A program made the position numbers and the translations under genes. A stretch of 28,263 nt of DNA from JBFELU01 sp041572755 (GTDB lineage: Bacteria > Actinomycetota > Acidimicrobiia > Spongiisociales > UBA11373): contig JBFFRY010000030.1 in NCBI GenBank assembly GCA_041572755.1, positions 1-28,263 of the forward strand, given 5' to 3'. The notes under the pieces were generated by a model, which had not been told where the DNA came from, made no database searches, and saw only the letters and a program-made list of their open reading frames with translations. How positions within the stretch are numbered: position 1 is the first letter of the stretch; every line of letters begins with the position of its first letter. Below, piece by piece: positions 15,714 to 23,056 of this stretch.

Positions 15714-16409
15714 ATGCCCGAGCCGAGCTATCCGACGACGAAGGGGATCTGGGGGGGAGGCCGCCGGGCAGCACCGGGCTCCGCCGGCTTGCGCCTGGGG
15801 ACGCCCTACCCGGAAGCGGTGGCTCACTTCCGCCGGGCGATCGAAGGCCGGTCGGACTTCGATCCTGCGATGCTTCTCGTGTGGGGGACGATGCAGGCGA
15901 CGGGGGTGCTCAACATCCTCAAGGCGGTCGAGGCACGCTACGGCCGCCAAGGTCAGGATCTGGTCCGGGAGGCCATCAATCGCGCCGGCTACGAGGCGAT
16001 GGAGGGCCTGCTCGCCGATTCGGTGTTCCCCGAGGAGATCGATGAGATGACGCTCGCCTCGTTCATCGTGACCGGGATGAACACGGTGATCTACGCCTCG
16101 CTCGAGGACCCCTGGGTGACCGACGAGACCCGGTGCGAGTTCAACATCCTCTGGTGCCCCCACCAGGATCGCTACACGGCCTTCGACTGCCGGGTGCAGC
16201 GCTACTTCGTGGAGGGAATGATCGCCGCGGTCGACGATGCGGGACATACGGCGATGACCGCCTGGGTCGATCGGCTCATCCCTCACGGGGCCGACCACTG
16301 CCATTTCGTCGTGGAGCAGCGCGACCCGACGGCCGGCAATCCCTGGCACGCCTACAGCGACGAGCTGGCCGCTCGGGCTCTCGATATGCTCGACGAACCG
16401 GGCGGCTGA
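15714..16409 (+). CDS. protein resembling L-2-amino-thiazoline-4-carboxylate hydrolase
   Basis: A 231-residue soluble protein. Helical N-terminal and middle parts are followed by a C-terminal Cys-rich region: Cys141, Cys148 in ILWCPHQD, Cys159 in FDCRVQRYFVEGM, and Cys196 in GADHCHFVVEQ. This arrangement, particularly the final (H/G)GADxCxFxx strand, resembles the ATC hydrolase family (PF14196), which opens thiazoline rings on the way to cysteine; many members are uncharacterised and may simply bind small molecules or metals. The call is tentative. ATG 15714 is supported by GGAGGTGGA four to twelve bases upstream. The stop overlaps the GAGGAG ribosome binding site of the aminotransferase gene eight bases further on, so the two are cotranscribed and may share a pathway in amino-acid or sulfur metabolism. 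Confidence 0.5.
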   Translation: MPEPSYPTTKGIWGGGRRAAPGSAGLRLGTPYPEAVAHFRRAIEGRSDFDPAMLLVWGTMQATGVLNILKAVEARYGRQGQDLVREAINRAGYEAMEGLLADSVFPEEIDEMTLASFIVTGMNTVIYASLEDPWVTDETRCEFNILWCPHQDRYTAFDCRVQRYFVEGMIAAVDDAGHTAMTAWVDRLIPHGADHCHFVVEQRDPTAGNPWHAYSDELAARALDMLDEPGG

Positions 16410-16417
16410 GGAGTGAC

Positions 16418-17533
16418 ATGTGGTTCCGGCGGATGACCCTCGAGATCTGGTTCGACGCCCACCAGTATCGGGTCGATCACGACATCGGCGAGAGCGCGGT
16501 CAGGTATGCGGTGGTTGCCGACCTCGGCATCGACCTGGACGGGGTCGCTCTTCGCTACGGCCATCACGCCGGGCGCCCCGATCTCCGCGAGCTGATCGCC
16601 GGGCGTGATGCCGGTCTGGAGGCCGGGGACGTGGTGGTCACCACCGGGGCCAGTGAGGCCAATTTCGCCGTGGTGAGCGCCCTGGTGCGGCCCGGCGACC
16701 ACGTGCTGATCGAACATCCCACCTACCCGTCGCTGTATGAGGTGCCGAGGTCGCTGGGGTGCGATGTGACGCTGTTCACCCTCGACTACGGCGACGGCTT
16801 CCGCCCCGATCTGGAGCGGTTCGAGGCGCTCTTGCGCCCCGACACCAAGCTCGTCTCGTTCACTCATCCGAACAACCCGACAGGGTCGATGATCACCCTC
16901 GCCGACTTGGAGGCGCTCGTCGCCATGGCCGAGCGCCACGGCACCTATCTCATGTTCGACGAGACCTACCGGGAGATGAGCTACCCGGAGCCGCTTCCTG
17001 CGGCGGCGGTGCTCAGCGATCGAGCGATCACCATTTCGACCATGTCCAAGACCTATGGGTTGCCGGGAATCCGCATCGGGTGGATCACCTCACGGGATCC
17101 GGCGATCGTCGAGGCGGCGGTGGCGATTCGCGAGCAGGTCACGATCACCAACAACGCGGTGGGGGAGGAGATCGCCGTCGGGGTTCTGGGCCGGCGGGAG
17201 GATTTCCTCGCCCGAACCCGGGCGCACGTGGAGGAGAACCGGGAGGTCGCCGGTGCCTGGATGGCGGATCACCCCCACTTGGAGTGGGTGCCGCCCGAAG
17301 CCGGGGTGGTGGCCTTTCCCCGCTTCAGGGGCAACGTGTCCGTCGACCCGGAGGATGTCTATCGCACGTTGGTGGAGCGGTATCGGACGTTCGTGGTTCC
17401 CGGGCGATGCTTCGAGATGGACAATCGGCATTTCCGGCTCGGGTTCGGATCGACCCGGGACGACCTGAAGACCGGTCTGGCCAACCTGGATGCGGCGATC
17501 GGTGAGGCCCTCGGGGACGGCGGGCCGGGATGA
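16418..17533 (+). CDS. PLP-dependent class I/II aminotransferase
   Basis: A 371-residue fold-type I PLP enzyme. Cofactor residues are visible: GASEANF (phosphate/ring contact), HPNNPTG (the Asn of the NPTG motif), DETYREM (the Asp that pairs with the pyridine nitrogen, followed by Tyr), and the Schiff-base Lys in STMSKTYGLPGIRIGW. The C-terminal Arg that binds the substrate carboxylate is in HFRLGFG. The short N-terminus (LEIWFDAHQYRVDHDIGESAVRY) recalls the capreomycidine synthase/VioD-like subgroup rather than housekeeping AspAT, so a specialised amino-acid substrate is possible. ATG 16418 follows GAGGAG that overlaps the preceding stop; ATG 16433 is an alternative. It is the second gene of a two-gene unit with the ATC-hydrolase-like gene. 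Confidence 0.9.
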   Translation: MWFRRMTLEIWFDAHQYRVDHDIGESAVRYAVVADLGIDLDGVALRYGHHAGRPDLRELIAGRDAGLEAGDVVVTTGASEANFAVVSALVRPGDHVLIEHPTYPSLYEVPRSLGCDVTLFTLDYGDGFRPDLERFEALLRPDTKLVSFTHPNNPTGSMITLADLEALVAMAERHGTYLMFDETYREMSYPEPLPAAAVLSDRAITISTMSKTYGLPGIRIGWITSRDPAIVEAAVAIREQVTITNNAVGEEIAVGVLGRREDFLARTRAHVEENREVAGAWMADHPHLEWVPPEAGVVAFPRFRGNVSVDPEDVYRTLVERYRTFVVPGRCFEMDNRHFRLGFGSTRDDLKTGLANLDAAIGEALGDGGPG

Positions 17534-17568
17534 CCGGGCGTCGGGTCGCCGACCGGGAGAGGCACGGG

Positions 17569-17598
17569 TAACGTCCGGTCGCTCGCCGCCGTGGGAGG
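17569..17598 (+). promoter_or_regulatory. -10-like box and ribosome binding site of the small lipoprotein gene
   Basis: TAACGT (17569-17574) could be a -10 box giving a leader of about 20 bases. GGAGG (17594-17598) is four bases before ATG 17603 and selects it over the in-frame GTG 17591, which overlaps the ribosome binding site region. Confidence 0.4.
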
Positions 17599-17602
17599 TC
17601 CG

Positions 17603-18118
17603 ATGAGGAGAGCCGTTGCGATCGTTGTGCTGACCGTTGTCACCGCCGCCGGGTGCGGTGATGACGACTCTGCCGATCCCGCACCGGCACCGTTGGGTCT
17701 CGCTTCGGTCGCCATGCCCGCCTCCGGTCCCGACATCGCCGCGGTGTTGCAGCGGATGCCGGGCGAGATCGACGGCATCCCGGCGGCCACGGAGGCCGAT
17801 TTCGAGCTGATCCGCCGCTACGGCAACCTGAACACGATCGTCGCTCTTCCGTTCTCCGATGGGGCCGCGGCGCTCGCCGCCGACCTCTCCCGATTCCAGT
17901 TCGAGGAGAGTGCCGTGGTGGAGGGCAGCCAGCTCGAGCCGGACGGGGGCACGCTGTGGGTGATGGGGTCCTTCGTCGATGAGGGGGGCGCCGGGGTCGT
18001 CCATCTCCTCGTGTGGTCCGCTCCCGGCGCCGAGTGGGTGTTCAACGTGAGCACGGAGAGCGCCGAAATGCGGGAGGCGATCGTCACCGGGTTCGTCGAG
18101 GCCATTGGATCCGGCTGA
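17603..18118 (+). CDS. small predicted lipoprotein of unknown function
   Basis: A 171-residue exported protein. MRRAVAIVVLTVVTAAGC is a signal peptide ending at Cys18, followed by an acidic GDDDSADPAPAP linker that marks it as a lipoprotein. The mature part is a small alpha/beta domain with no motif I recognise; strands such as NTIVALPF, TLWVMGSFV and VVHLLVWSA suggest a compact ligand-binding or beta-sheet fold. The ATG has GGAGG at four bases. The neighbours give no functional hint. A perfect 10-bp hairpin lies just after the stop and probably ends transcription. Confidence 0.75.
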   Translation: MRRAVAIVVLTVVTAAGCGDDDSADPAPAPLGLASVAMPASGPDIAAVLQRMPGEIDGIPAATEADFELIRRYGNLNTIVALPFSDGAAALAADLSRFQFEESAVVEGSQLEPDGGTLWVMGSFVDEGGAGVVHLLVWSAPGAEWVFNVSTESAEMREAIVTGFVEAIGSG

Positions 18119-18136
18119 TGGGCTCTCAACCGAACC

Positions 18137-18164
18137 GCGGATCCGGCCGAGGGACCGGATCCGC
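18137..18164 (+). terminator. perfect 10-bp hairpin after the lipoprotein gene
   Basis: GCGGATCCGG (18137-18146), an eight-base loop and CCGGATCCGC (18155-18164) form an uninterrupted GC-rich stem. There is no T-tract, as is common for hairpins after genes in high-GC actinobacteria. Each arm contains the self-complementary CGGATCCG, so it is also a pair of palindromes. Terminator is the likeliest role. Confidence 0.55.
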
Positions 18165-18207
18165 CGGCCGGGGCCCGATGAGATGGTTCGGACCTCGGCG
18201 GACCACC

Positions 18208-18213
18208 TAGAGT
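18208..18213 (+). promoter_or_regulatory. -10-like box TAGAGT before the SRPBCC gene
   Basis: TAGAGT ends nine bases before TTG 18223. Transcription would start at or near that TTG, in keeping with the absence of a ribosome binding site. Confidence 0.35.
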
Positions 18214-18222
18214 TCGACCGCT

Positions 18223-18684
18223 TTGAGACCTTCGATCGAGACGTCCATCGCAATCCCCGCTCCTGCTGATGCGGCGTGGGCGGTGCTGTCCGCATTCGAT
18301 GAGTACCCCGAATGGAACCCGCTCGTGCGCGAGGTCAGGGGTCCCGTTGAGCCGGGAGCGTTCATCCGTGTGCGGCTCGCCCGACCCCGGGGGAGGGGGA
18401 GCATCACGATCCGGCCGATGGTGACGGCCGCCTCCGGCGGCGAGTTCCGATGGCTCGGTCGCTTCGTGTCGGTGAGGCTGCTCGCAGGTGAGCACTCGTT
18501 TCGGGTCGAGCCGCTCGGCGACGACCACGCCCGATTCGTTCAGGCGGAGACCTACCGCGGCATTCTGTCGCGCTTGATGGTCGCCATCTTCGGTCCTCTG
18601 ATCAGGAGGTCCTTCGAGGTGATGAATCGATCGTTCCGAGATCGCGTCGTGTACCGCCACCGCCGCCGCCAAGATCCGGTTTGA
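18223..18684 (+). CDS. SRPBCC (START/Bet v1-like) family protein
   Basis: A 153-residue protein with the helix-grip fold of the SRPBCC superfamily, which binds hydrophobic ligands in a deep cavity. Recognisable parts are the first strand IETSIAIPAPADAAWAVL and the signature FDEYPEWNPLV, followed by alternating strands and a long basic C-terminal helix ending in RHRRRQDPV. Such proteins range from polyketide cyclases to lipid carriers; the ligand here is unknown. The start is TTG 18223: it puts the typical IETSIxIPAP strand five residues from the N-terminus, and no ATG/GTG offers an alternative without removing conserved sequence. There is no Shine-Dalgarno; a TAGAGT box sits nine bases upstream. 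Confidence 0.85.
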   Translation: MRPSIETSIAIPAPADAAWAVLSAFDEYPEWNPLVREVRGPVEPGAFIRVRLARPRGRGSITIRPMVTAASGGEFRWLGRFVSVRLLAGEHSFRVEPLGDDHARFVQAETYRGILSRLMVAIFGPLIRRSFEVMNRSFRDRVVYRHRRRQDPV

Positions 18685-18695
18685 GACCGGCCGGC

Positions 18696-18723
18696 TTGGG
18701 GCACTGAAATCATCGATTAGGGT
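18696..18723 (+). promoter_or_regulatory. promoter of the redox / cyclic-nucleotide operon
   Basis: TTGGGG (18696-18701), a 16-base spacer and TAGGGT (18718-18723) form the best sigma-70-like -35/-10 pair in the window. It would give a leader of about 80 bases before ATG 18811. It lies in the 126-base gap after the SRPBCC gene. Confidence 0.5.
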
Positions 18724-18810
18724 TCGGGCAGACGCTCAGCGGGGGAGGGTGTGGCACGGACTGCCGATGTTTGGAGATCCCGGAGGCGGGTCGGTTCGGG
18801 TGCGGGAAGC

Positions 18811-20154
18811 ATGCCCCTCACCGACGGATCCCGGATCGCCGTCGTGGGAGGTGGGCCGTCCGGCTCGTTTCTGAGTTTCTTTCTGCTCAAGCTCGCCGAG
18901 ATCTCTGATCTCGACATCCGGGTCGACATCTTCGAGCCCCGCAGCTTCCTGGAGGGGGGACCCGCCGGATGCAACCACTGCGGGGGCATCGTCTCCGAGT
19001 CCCTGGTGCAGACCCTGGCCGCCGAGGGGATCAACCTCCCGCCGACCGTGGTCCAGCGTGGGATCGAGTCGTACGTACTCCACATGGACGTCGGAAGCGT
19101 CACGATCGGGAGCCCCGTCGACGAGCAGCGGATCGCATCGGTGTACCGGGGCAATGGTCCCCGCGGGGGGGAGGAGATGCCCTGGGAGAGCTTCGACGGA
19201 TACCTCCAGCAACTGGCGCAGGACAAGGGCGCCCGGATCATCCGGAAGCTGGTCTCCGACATCGAGTGGCGGGACGGCTACCCCCACCTGCAGCTGGTCG
19301 ATGGCGAAACCGGGCCCTACGACCTCGTGGCGATCGCCTCAGGGGTCAACAGCAACCTGTATCGCCAGCTCAACGGTCACAACGGAACCGGGAAGCGCCA
19401 CAGGGAGCTGACGACCGCCCGGACCTACATCTGTGAGTTCCGTTCCGACCAGGAGACGATCCGCAGCGTCCTCGGGAACTCGATGCACGTGTACCTGCTG
19501 GACATCCCCGGGCTCGAGTTCGCGGCGCTGATCCCCAAGGGCGACTTCATCACCCTGGCGATGCTGGGCCACGACATCGACACCGACCTGATCCACAACT
19601 TCCTGGACGTCCCGGCGGTTCGTCGCAGCCTCCCGTTCGAGGAGATCCCCTGTGTGTGCAGTTGCACACCGCTGATCAACGTCCGGGGCCCTTCGCAGGC
19701 CTACGGGGATCGGCTCGTCATGATCGGGGACAGCGGTGTGACCCGCCTCTACAAGGACGGCATCGGTGCCGCCTATCGCACCGCCAAGGCCGCGGCGGCG
19801 GCCGCCGTCCTCCACGGCGTTTCGGCCGAGGACTTCCGGCGCCACTACGAACCGGTGTGCCGTTCGATCGGGACCGACAACAAGTTCGGGAAGTTCCTCT
19901 TCACGTTCACCTGGCTGTTTCGCAAGGTCCGATTCACGCGGCGCGCCGTGCTGCGCATGACGGCGAAGGAACAGGGGAGCGAGAACGGCGCTCGCCGGAT
20001 GAGCCGGGTCCTGTGGAACCTGTTCACCGGGAGTGCCCCGTATCGAGATGTGTTCCGCGACACCATCCACCCGGGTTTTGTGGGGGGTCTCGCCAAGAAC
20101 CTCGTCCTGAGCGTGCCGCCTGGTCGCGGCGGGGAGGATCCGAATGGCGCGTAA
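18811..20154 (+). CDS. geranylgeranyl-reductase-like FAD oxidoreductase
   Basis: A 447-residue flavoprotein. The FAD dinucleotide fold is at the N-terminus (IAVVGGGPSGSFLSFF, GGGPSG 13-18), and the second FAD motif is at 304-320 (MIGDSGVTRLYKDGIGAA), in the position of the GD motif of geranylgeranyl reductase/PHBH-type proteins. Two Cys clusters are unusual: CNHCGG at 54-59 and CVCSC at 281-285. They could bind a metal or Fe-S cluster or form redox disulfides. The C-terminal region is basic and helical (TWLFRKVRFTRRAVLR) and may touch the membrane. ATG 18811 has GGGAAG just upstream; the open frame from 18751 lacks such a signal. Its 3' end overlaps the cyclic-nucleotide-binding gene by 11 bases. 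It may reduce isoprenoid quinones or lipids; the substrate is unknown. Confidence 0.82.
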   Translation: MPLTDGSRIAVVGGGPSGSFLSFFLLKLAEISDLDIRVDIFEPRSFLEGGPAGCNHCGGIVSESLVQTLAAEGINLPPTVVQRGIESYVLHMDVGSVTIGSPVDEQRIASVYRGNGPRGGEEMPWESFDGYLQQLAQDKGARIIRKLVSDIEWRDGYPHLQLVDGETGPYDLVAIASGVNSNLYRQLNGHNGTGKRHRELTTARTYICEFRSDQETIRSVLGNSMHVYLLDIPGLEFAALIPKGDFITLAMLGHDIDTDLIHNFLDVPAVRRSLPFEEIPCVCSCTPLINVRGPSQAYGDRLVMIGDSGVTRLYKDGIGAAYRTAKAAAAAAVLHGVSAEDFRRHYEPVCRSIGTDNKFGKFLFTFTWLFRKVRFTRRAVLRMTAKEQGSENGARRMSRVLWNLFTGSAPYRDVFRDTIHPGFVGGLAKNLVLSVPPGRGGEDPNGA

Positions 20155-20536
20155 GACCGATAGTGAGCTCGGCAAGGTCTACCTCGACGGCGAGACGATC
20201 ATCCGCCAGGGCGACGAAGGCGACTGCATGTACGTCATACAGGAGGGCACCGTCGAGGTGATCCAGCATCACGGGGACACCGAGATCGAGCTGGGCACGA
20301 TGAGTGCCGGTGACTTCTTCGGGGAGATGGCCCTCTTTCAGAAGGAGACCAGAGCGGCCTCCGTCCGGGCTCGGGGCGAGGTGAGGGCGATGACGGTCGA
20401 CAAGAAGACGCTGCTCCGACGCGTCAAGGAGGACCCGCTCCTGGCGTACAACCTGGTCCAGACGATGTCGAACCGCATCCGCGAGTTGCACGTGAAGCTC
20501 TCCGCGGCCCTGTTCGATGACAAGGAGCAGGAATGA
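20144..20536 (+). CDS. stand-alone cyclic-nucleotide-binding domain protein
   Basis: A 130-residue protein that is one CAP_ED domain with no DNA-binding HTH. The beta-roll (IIRQGDEGDCMYVIQEGTVEV) and the phosphate-binding cassette (FFGEMALFQKETRAAS, residues 58-73) are intact, including Gly60-Glu61 for the ribose and Arg70 for the cyclic phosphate. It should therefore bind cAMP or cGMP. The C-terminal helix (LVQTMSNRIRELHVKLSAALF) is the usual dimerisation or lid helix. The gene overlaps the flavoprotein gene upstream by 11 bases and the GltD-like gene downstream by 4 bases (ATGA). Such tight coupling suggests a fixed stoichiometry with both redox proteins, so it may act as an allosteric subunit rather than a transcription factor. 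Confidence 0.92.
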   Translation: MARKTDSELGKVYLDGETIIRQGDEGDCMYVIQEGTVEVIQHHGDTEIELGTMSAGDFFGEMALFQKETRAASVRARGEVRAMTVDKKTLLRRVKEDPLLAYNLVQTMSNRIRELHVKLSAALFDDKEQE

Positions 20537-22203
20537 CGGAACGCTCGGCGCCGAGGGACGCCGCTCTGGTCGATTCGATCAACACGACCTTGCCGACGTA
20601 TCGGCCGAGCCAGGTGGCCAAGCTGCCGCCTTGCCAGGCGGCCTGCCCGGTCAGCGGCGACATTCGTCGCTGGGTGGGAACGATCGCACAGCGCGAGCAG
20701 CTCGGTCTCGATGAGCCGACCGCCTATGAACAGGCGTGGCGGATCCTCACCGACCTCAATCCCTTCCCGGCGACCCTCGGCCGGATCTGCCCCCATCCGT
20801 GTGAGGCCGGCTGCAACCGGAACGAGGTGGATGCCCCGGTCGCCATCAACTCCCTGGAGCGCTTCCTCGGGGACTGGGCGATCGAGAACCAACTGGGGTT
20901 CGACGGGCGGGACGAGCCGCCGAGAAGCGAGTCGATCGGGGTCGTCGGAGCCGGTCCGTCGGGACTGTCGTTCGCCTATCAGATGGCCCGGCTCGGGTAC
21001 CCGGTCACGGTGTACGAGAAGAGGGATCGGCCGGGCGGAATGCTGCGGTACGGGGTCCCCGACTACCGCCTGCCCCCGCAGGTGCTCAACGCCGAGATCG
21101 AGCGCATCTGCGGCCTCGGTGTCGATCTCGAGCTCGGGGTGGCCGTGGGGCGAGACGTCAGCGTGGAGGAGCTCCGCGAGCGCCACGATCTCCTGTACGT
21201 GGGGATCGGCGCGCAGCGGGGCCGTCCGCTCGGTGTCCCGGGAGACGACGGGCCGGGTGTTCTCACCGGCATCGAGTATCTGAACCGGGTCAATCAGGGA
21301 GGCGACCCCTACCTCGGTGACGCGGTGGCGGTGATCGGCGGTGGCAACACTGCGGTCGATGCGGCCCGGGTGGCTCGCCGTTCGGGTGCCGAGGTCCTGA
21401 TGCTGTACCGACGCACCCGAGCCGAGATGCCGGCGGTCGGCGACGAGATCGACGACGCCATCGACGAGGGCGTCGATCTCCGTCTCCTGGTCGCACCCGT
21501 CTCGGTGAATCGGCTCAACGGCGACGTCGTGTCGCTCCTGGTTCGCGAGATGCGCCTGGGCGAACCCGATGGCTCGGGGCGCCGGCGGCCGGAACCGGTG
21601 GAAGGCTCAGATCACGAGATTGCGGTCGATGCTGTGGTTGCCGCCGTCTCGCAGGAACCCGATTGGAGCCTGTTGGCCGACTGGGAGCCGCAGGATCACC
21701 ATCGGCAGGCCGTCGAGATCGATGAGGGGGTGTGGCTCGGGGGGGACGCTTCGGGGCCCGGGATCGCCGGTATCGCCATCGCTCACGGGCGGGCGGCTGC
21801 GGAGGTGGCGCACGCCAAGTTGAGGGGGCTGCCGACCGACGGTGCGACTCCGCTCGACCCCATCTCCGCCGACCAGGTCAAGATCGATTACCGGCCGCGG
21901 CGCGATCGAGCCGTTCCGCAGCGGGTGGCGATCGAGGATGGTGTTGCGATCGCGGATCTCGAGGTCAATCTCGGGATCGATGAGGAGAGCTTCCTCAGCG
22001 AGGTCCAGAGGTGTTCGTCGTGCGGGCTCTGTTTCGGTTGCGCCCACTGCTTCATGTACTGCACGGTCCAGTCGTTCACGGCCGTCGACGATCCGACCCC
22101 CGGGTCCTATTTCGTCATGGACCTGGACCGCTGCATGGAGTGCGGCAAGTGCATCGAGGTGTGCCCGTGCGGGTTCCTCGAGGTGACTTCGGTGGCCGGC
22201 TGA
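20533..22203 (+). CDS. GltD-like NAD(P)H flavoprotein with C-terminal ferredoxin-like domain
   Basis: A 556-residue Fe-S flavoprotein related to the glutamate synthase small subunit. N-terminal cysteines C34, C38, C86, C90 and C94 match the two [4Fe-4S] sites of GltD. FAD binds at GAGPSG (139-144), and NAD(P)H at GGGNTA (269-274), followed by the basic RR expected for NADPH. The C-terminal part (about 490-550) adds a ferredoxin-like module with Cys at 494, 497, 500, 503, 506, 510, then 534, 537, 540 and 544. This architecture is seen in DsrL- and AegA-like electron-transfer proteins rather than in GltD itself. No gltB-type large subunit is near, so glutamate synthesis is unlikely. It probably moves electrons between NAD(P)H and a ferredoxin or the adjacent flavoprotein. 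ATGA overlap with the cyclic-nucleotide-binding gene shows cotranslation. Confidence 0.9.
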   Translation: MTERSAPRDAALVDSINTTLPTYRPSQVAKLPPCQAACPVSGDIRRWVGTIAQREQLGLDEPTAYEQAWRILTDLNPFPATLGRICPHPCEAGCNRNEVDAPVAINSLERFLGDWAIENQLGFDGRDEPPRSESIGVVGAGPSGLSFAYQMARLGYPVTVYEKRDRPGGMLRYGVPDYRLPPQVLNAEIERICGLGVDLELGVAVGRDVSVEELRERHDLLYVGIGAQRGRPLGVPGDDGPGVLTGIEYLNRVNQGGDPYLGDAVAVIGGGNTAVDAARVARRSGAEVLMLYRRTRAEMPAVGDEIDDAIDEGVDLRLLVAPVSVNRLNGDVVSLLVREMRLGEPDGSGRRRPEPVEGSDHEIAVDAVVAAVSQEPDWSLLADWEPQDHHRQAVEIDEGVWLGGDASGPGIAGIAIAHGRAAAEVAHAKLRGLPTDGATPLDPISADQVKIDYRPRRDRAVPQRVAIEDGVAIADLEVNLGIDEESFLSEVQRCSSCGLCFGCAHCFMYCTVQSFTAVDDPTPGSYFVMDLDRCMECGKCIEVCPCGFLEVTSVAG

Positions 22204-22204
22204 C

Positions 22205-23056
22205 CTAGAGCCGGAGCGTCGACCCCTCGCGGGCGAAGACCACATCGTCTCTCTCGTACGCGTCGACGAGTTCCTGGAGCTCGGCGTCCCGGCGCAGCGG
22301 ATCGTGATGGAACATCAGGACCCGACGGGCGCCGCCGGCTTCGGCGAGCCCGATGGCGTAGTCCGGGGTGCTGTGACCGTTCTGCCGCAAACGTTCGAAC
22401 TCATCTACCGTGTACTGGGCGTCGTGGATCAGCAGGTCGACGCCGTCGGCCAGCCGCAGGGCGGCTTCGTGATACGGGCCGAAGCCGTCGGGCCCCTCGC
22501 CGAGCGCATGCGGGTTGTGATCCGAGAGGTAGGCGACGGCGCGGCCGGCGGCGGACACTCGGTAGCCGAAGGTGCGACCCCCCTTGTGGGGTATCTCGAG
22601 GGCCAGGACGTCGAACCCCTCGATCACCGCCGGGCCCTCCTCGAGTTCGTGGAAGTTCCAGTCTCCCCGCAGTTGGCTGGGACGGATCGGGAAGTGGGGG
22701 GGCGACATGGCTCGCGCCAGCACGGCCTCCGGTTCCCCTTGAGCCGGTATGAACAGGTCGACCCCGGACTCGGGGTGGTCCCCCGATGCGAAGAACGGCA
22801 ATCCGTGGGTGTGGTCCCAGTGCAGGTGACCGAGCAGGATCGTTCCTCGAAATGGACGGCCCGCCAGCTGCGCCGTGAGACGCACCAGGCCGGAACCGGC
22901 GTCGAGGACCAGCCTGGGGACTTCGCCTTCCCTCCCGATCGCCACACATGAGGTGTTGCCGCCGAATCGGGTGAAGTCCTCGCCGGCCGCCGGCCGGGAG
23001 CCGCGAACACCGCAGAGGTGGACGTCGAGGGTCACGGGCGCGTTGGCGCCGGGCAT
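22205..23056 (-). CDS. metallo-beta-lactamase-fold hydrolase (PhnP/COG1235-like)
   Basis: A 283-residue MBL-fold hydrolase. It begins with the family's CGVRGSRPAAGEDFTRFGGNTSCV-type start (VRGSRP, then FGGNTSC), has the metal motif HLHWDH (H77, H79, D81, H82), a second conserved His in ALEIPHKGG, Asp in YLSDHN, and a final His in MFHHDP. These match phosphodiesterase-type members rather than antibiotic hydrolases. COG1235 enzymes cleave phosphodiesters, including PhnP cyclic phosphates. ATG 23056 is chosen because the conserved strand begins about eight residues later; no Shine-Dalgarno is visible. It is convergent with the GltD-like gene (one base between stops) and divergent from the cyclase gene. 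A cyclic-nucleotide phosphodiesterase role is an attractive inference from context only. Confidence 0.87.
   Translation of the reverse strand: MPGANAPVTLDVHLCGVRGSRPAAGEDFTRFGGNTSCVAIGREGEVPRLVLDAGSGLVRLTAQLAGRPFRGTILLGHLHWDHTHGLPFFASGDHPESGVDLFIPAQGEPEAVLARAMSPPHFPIRPSQLRGDWNFHELEEGPAVIEGFDVLALEIPHKGGRTFGYRVSAAGRAVAYLSDHNPHALGEGPDGFGPYHEAALRLADGVDLLIHDAQYTVDEFERLRQNGHSTPDYAIGLAEAGGARRVLMFHHDPLRRDAELQELVDAYERDDVVFAREGSTLRL

Noticed and set aside
20533..22203. Glutamate synthase small subunit (gltD)
   Set aside because: The extra C-terminal ferredoxin-like domain and the absence of gltB argue against a true GltD role.
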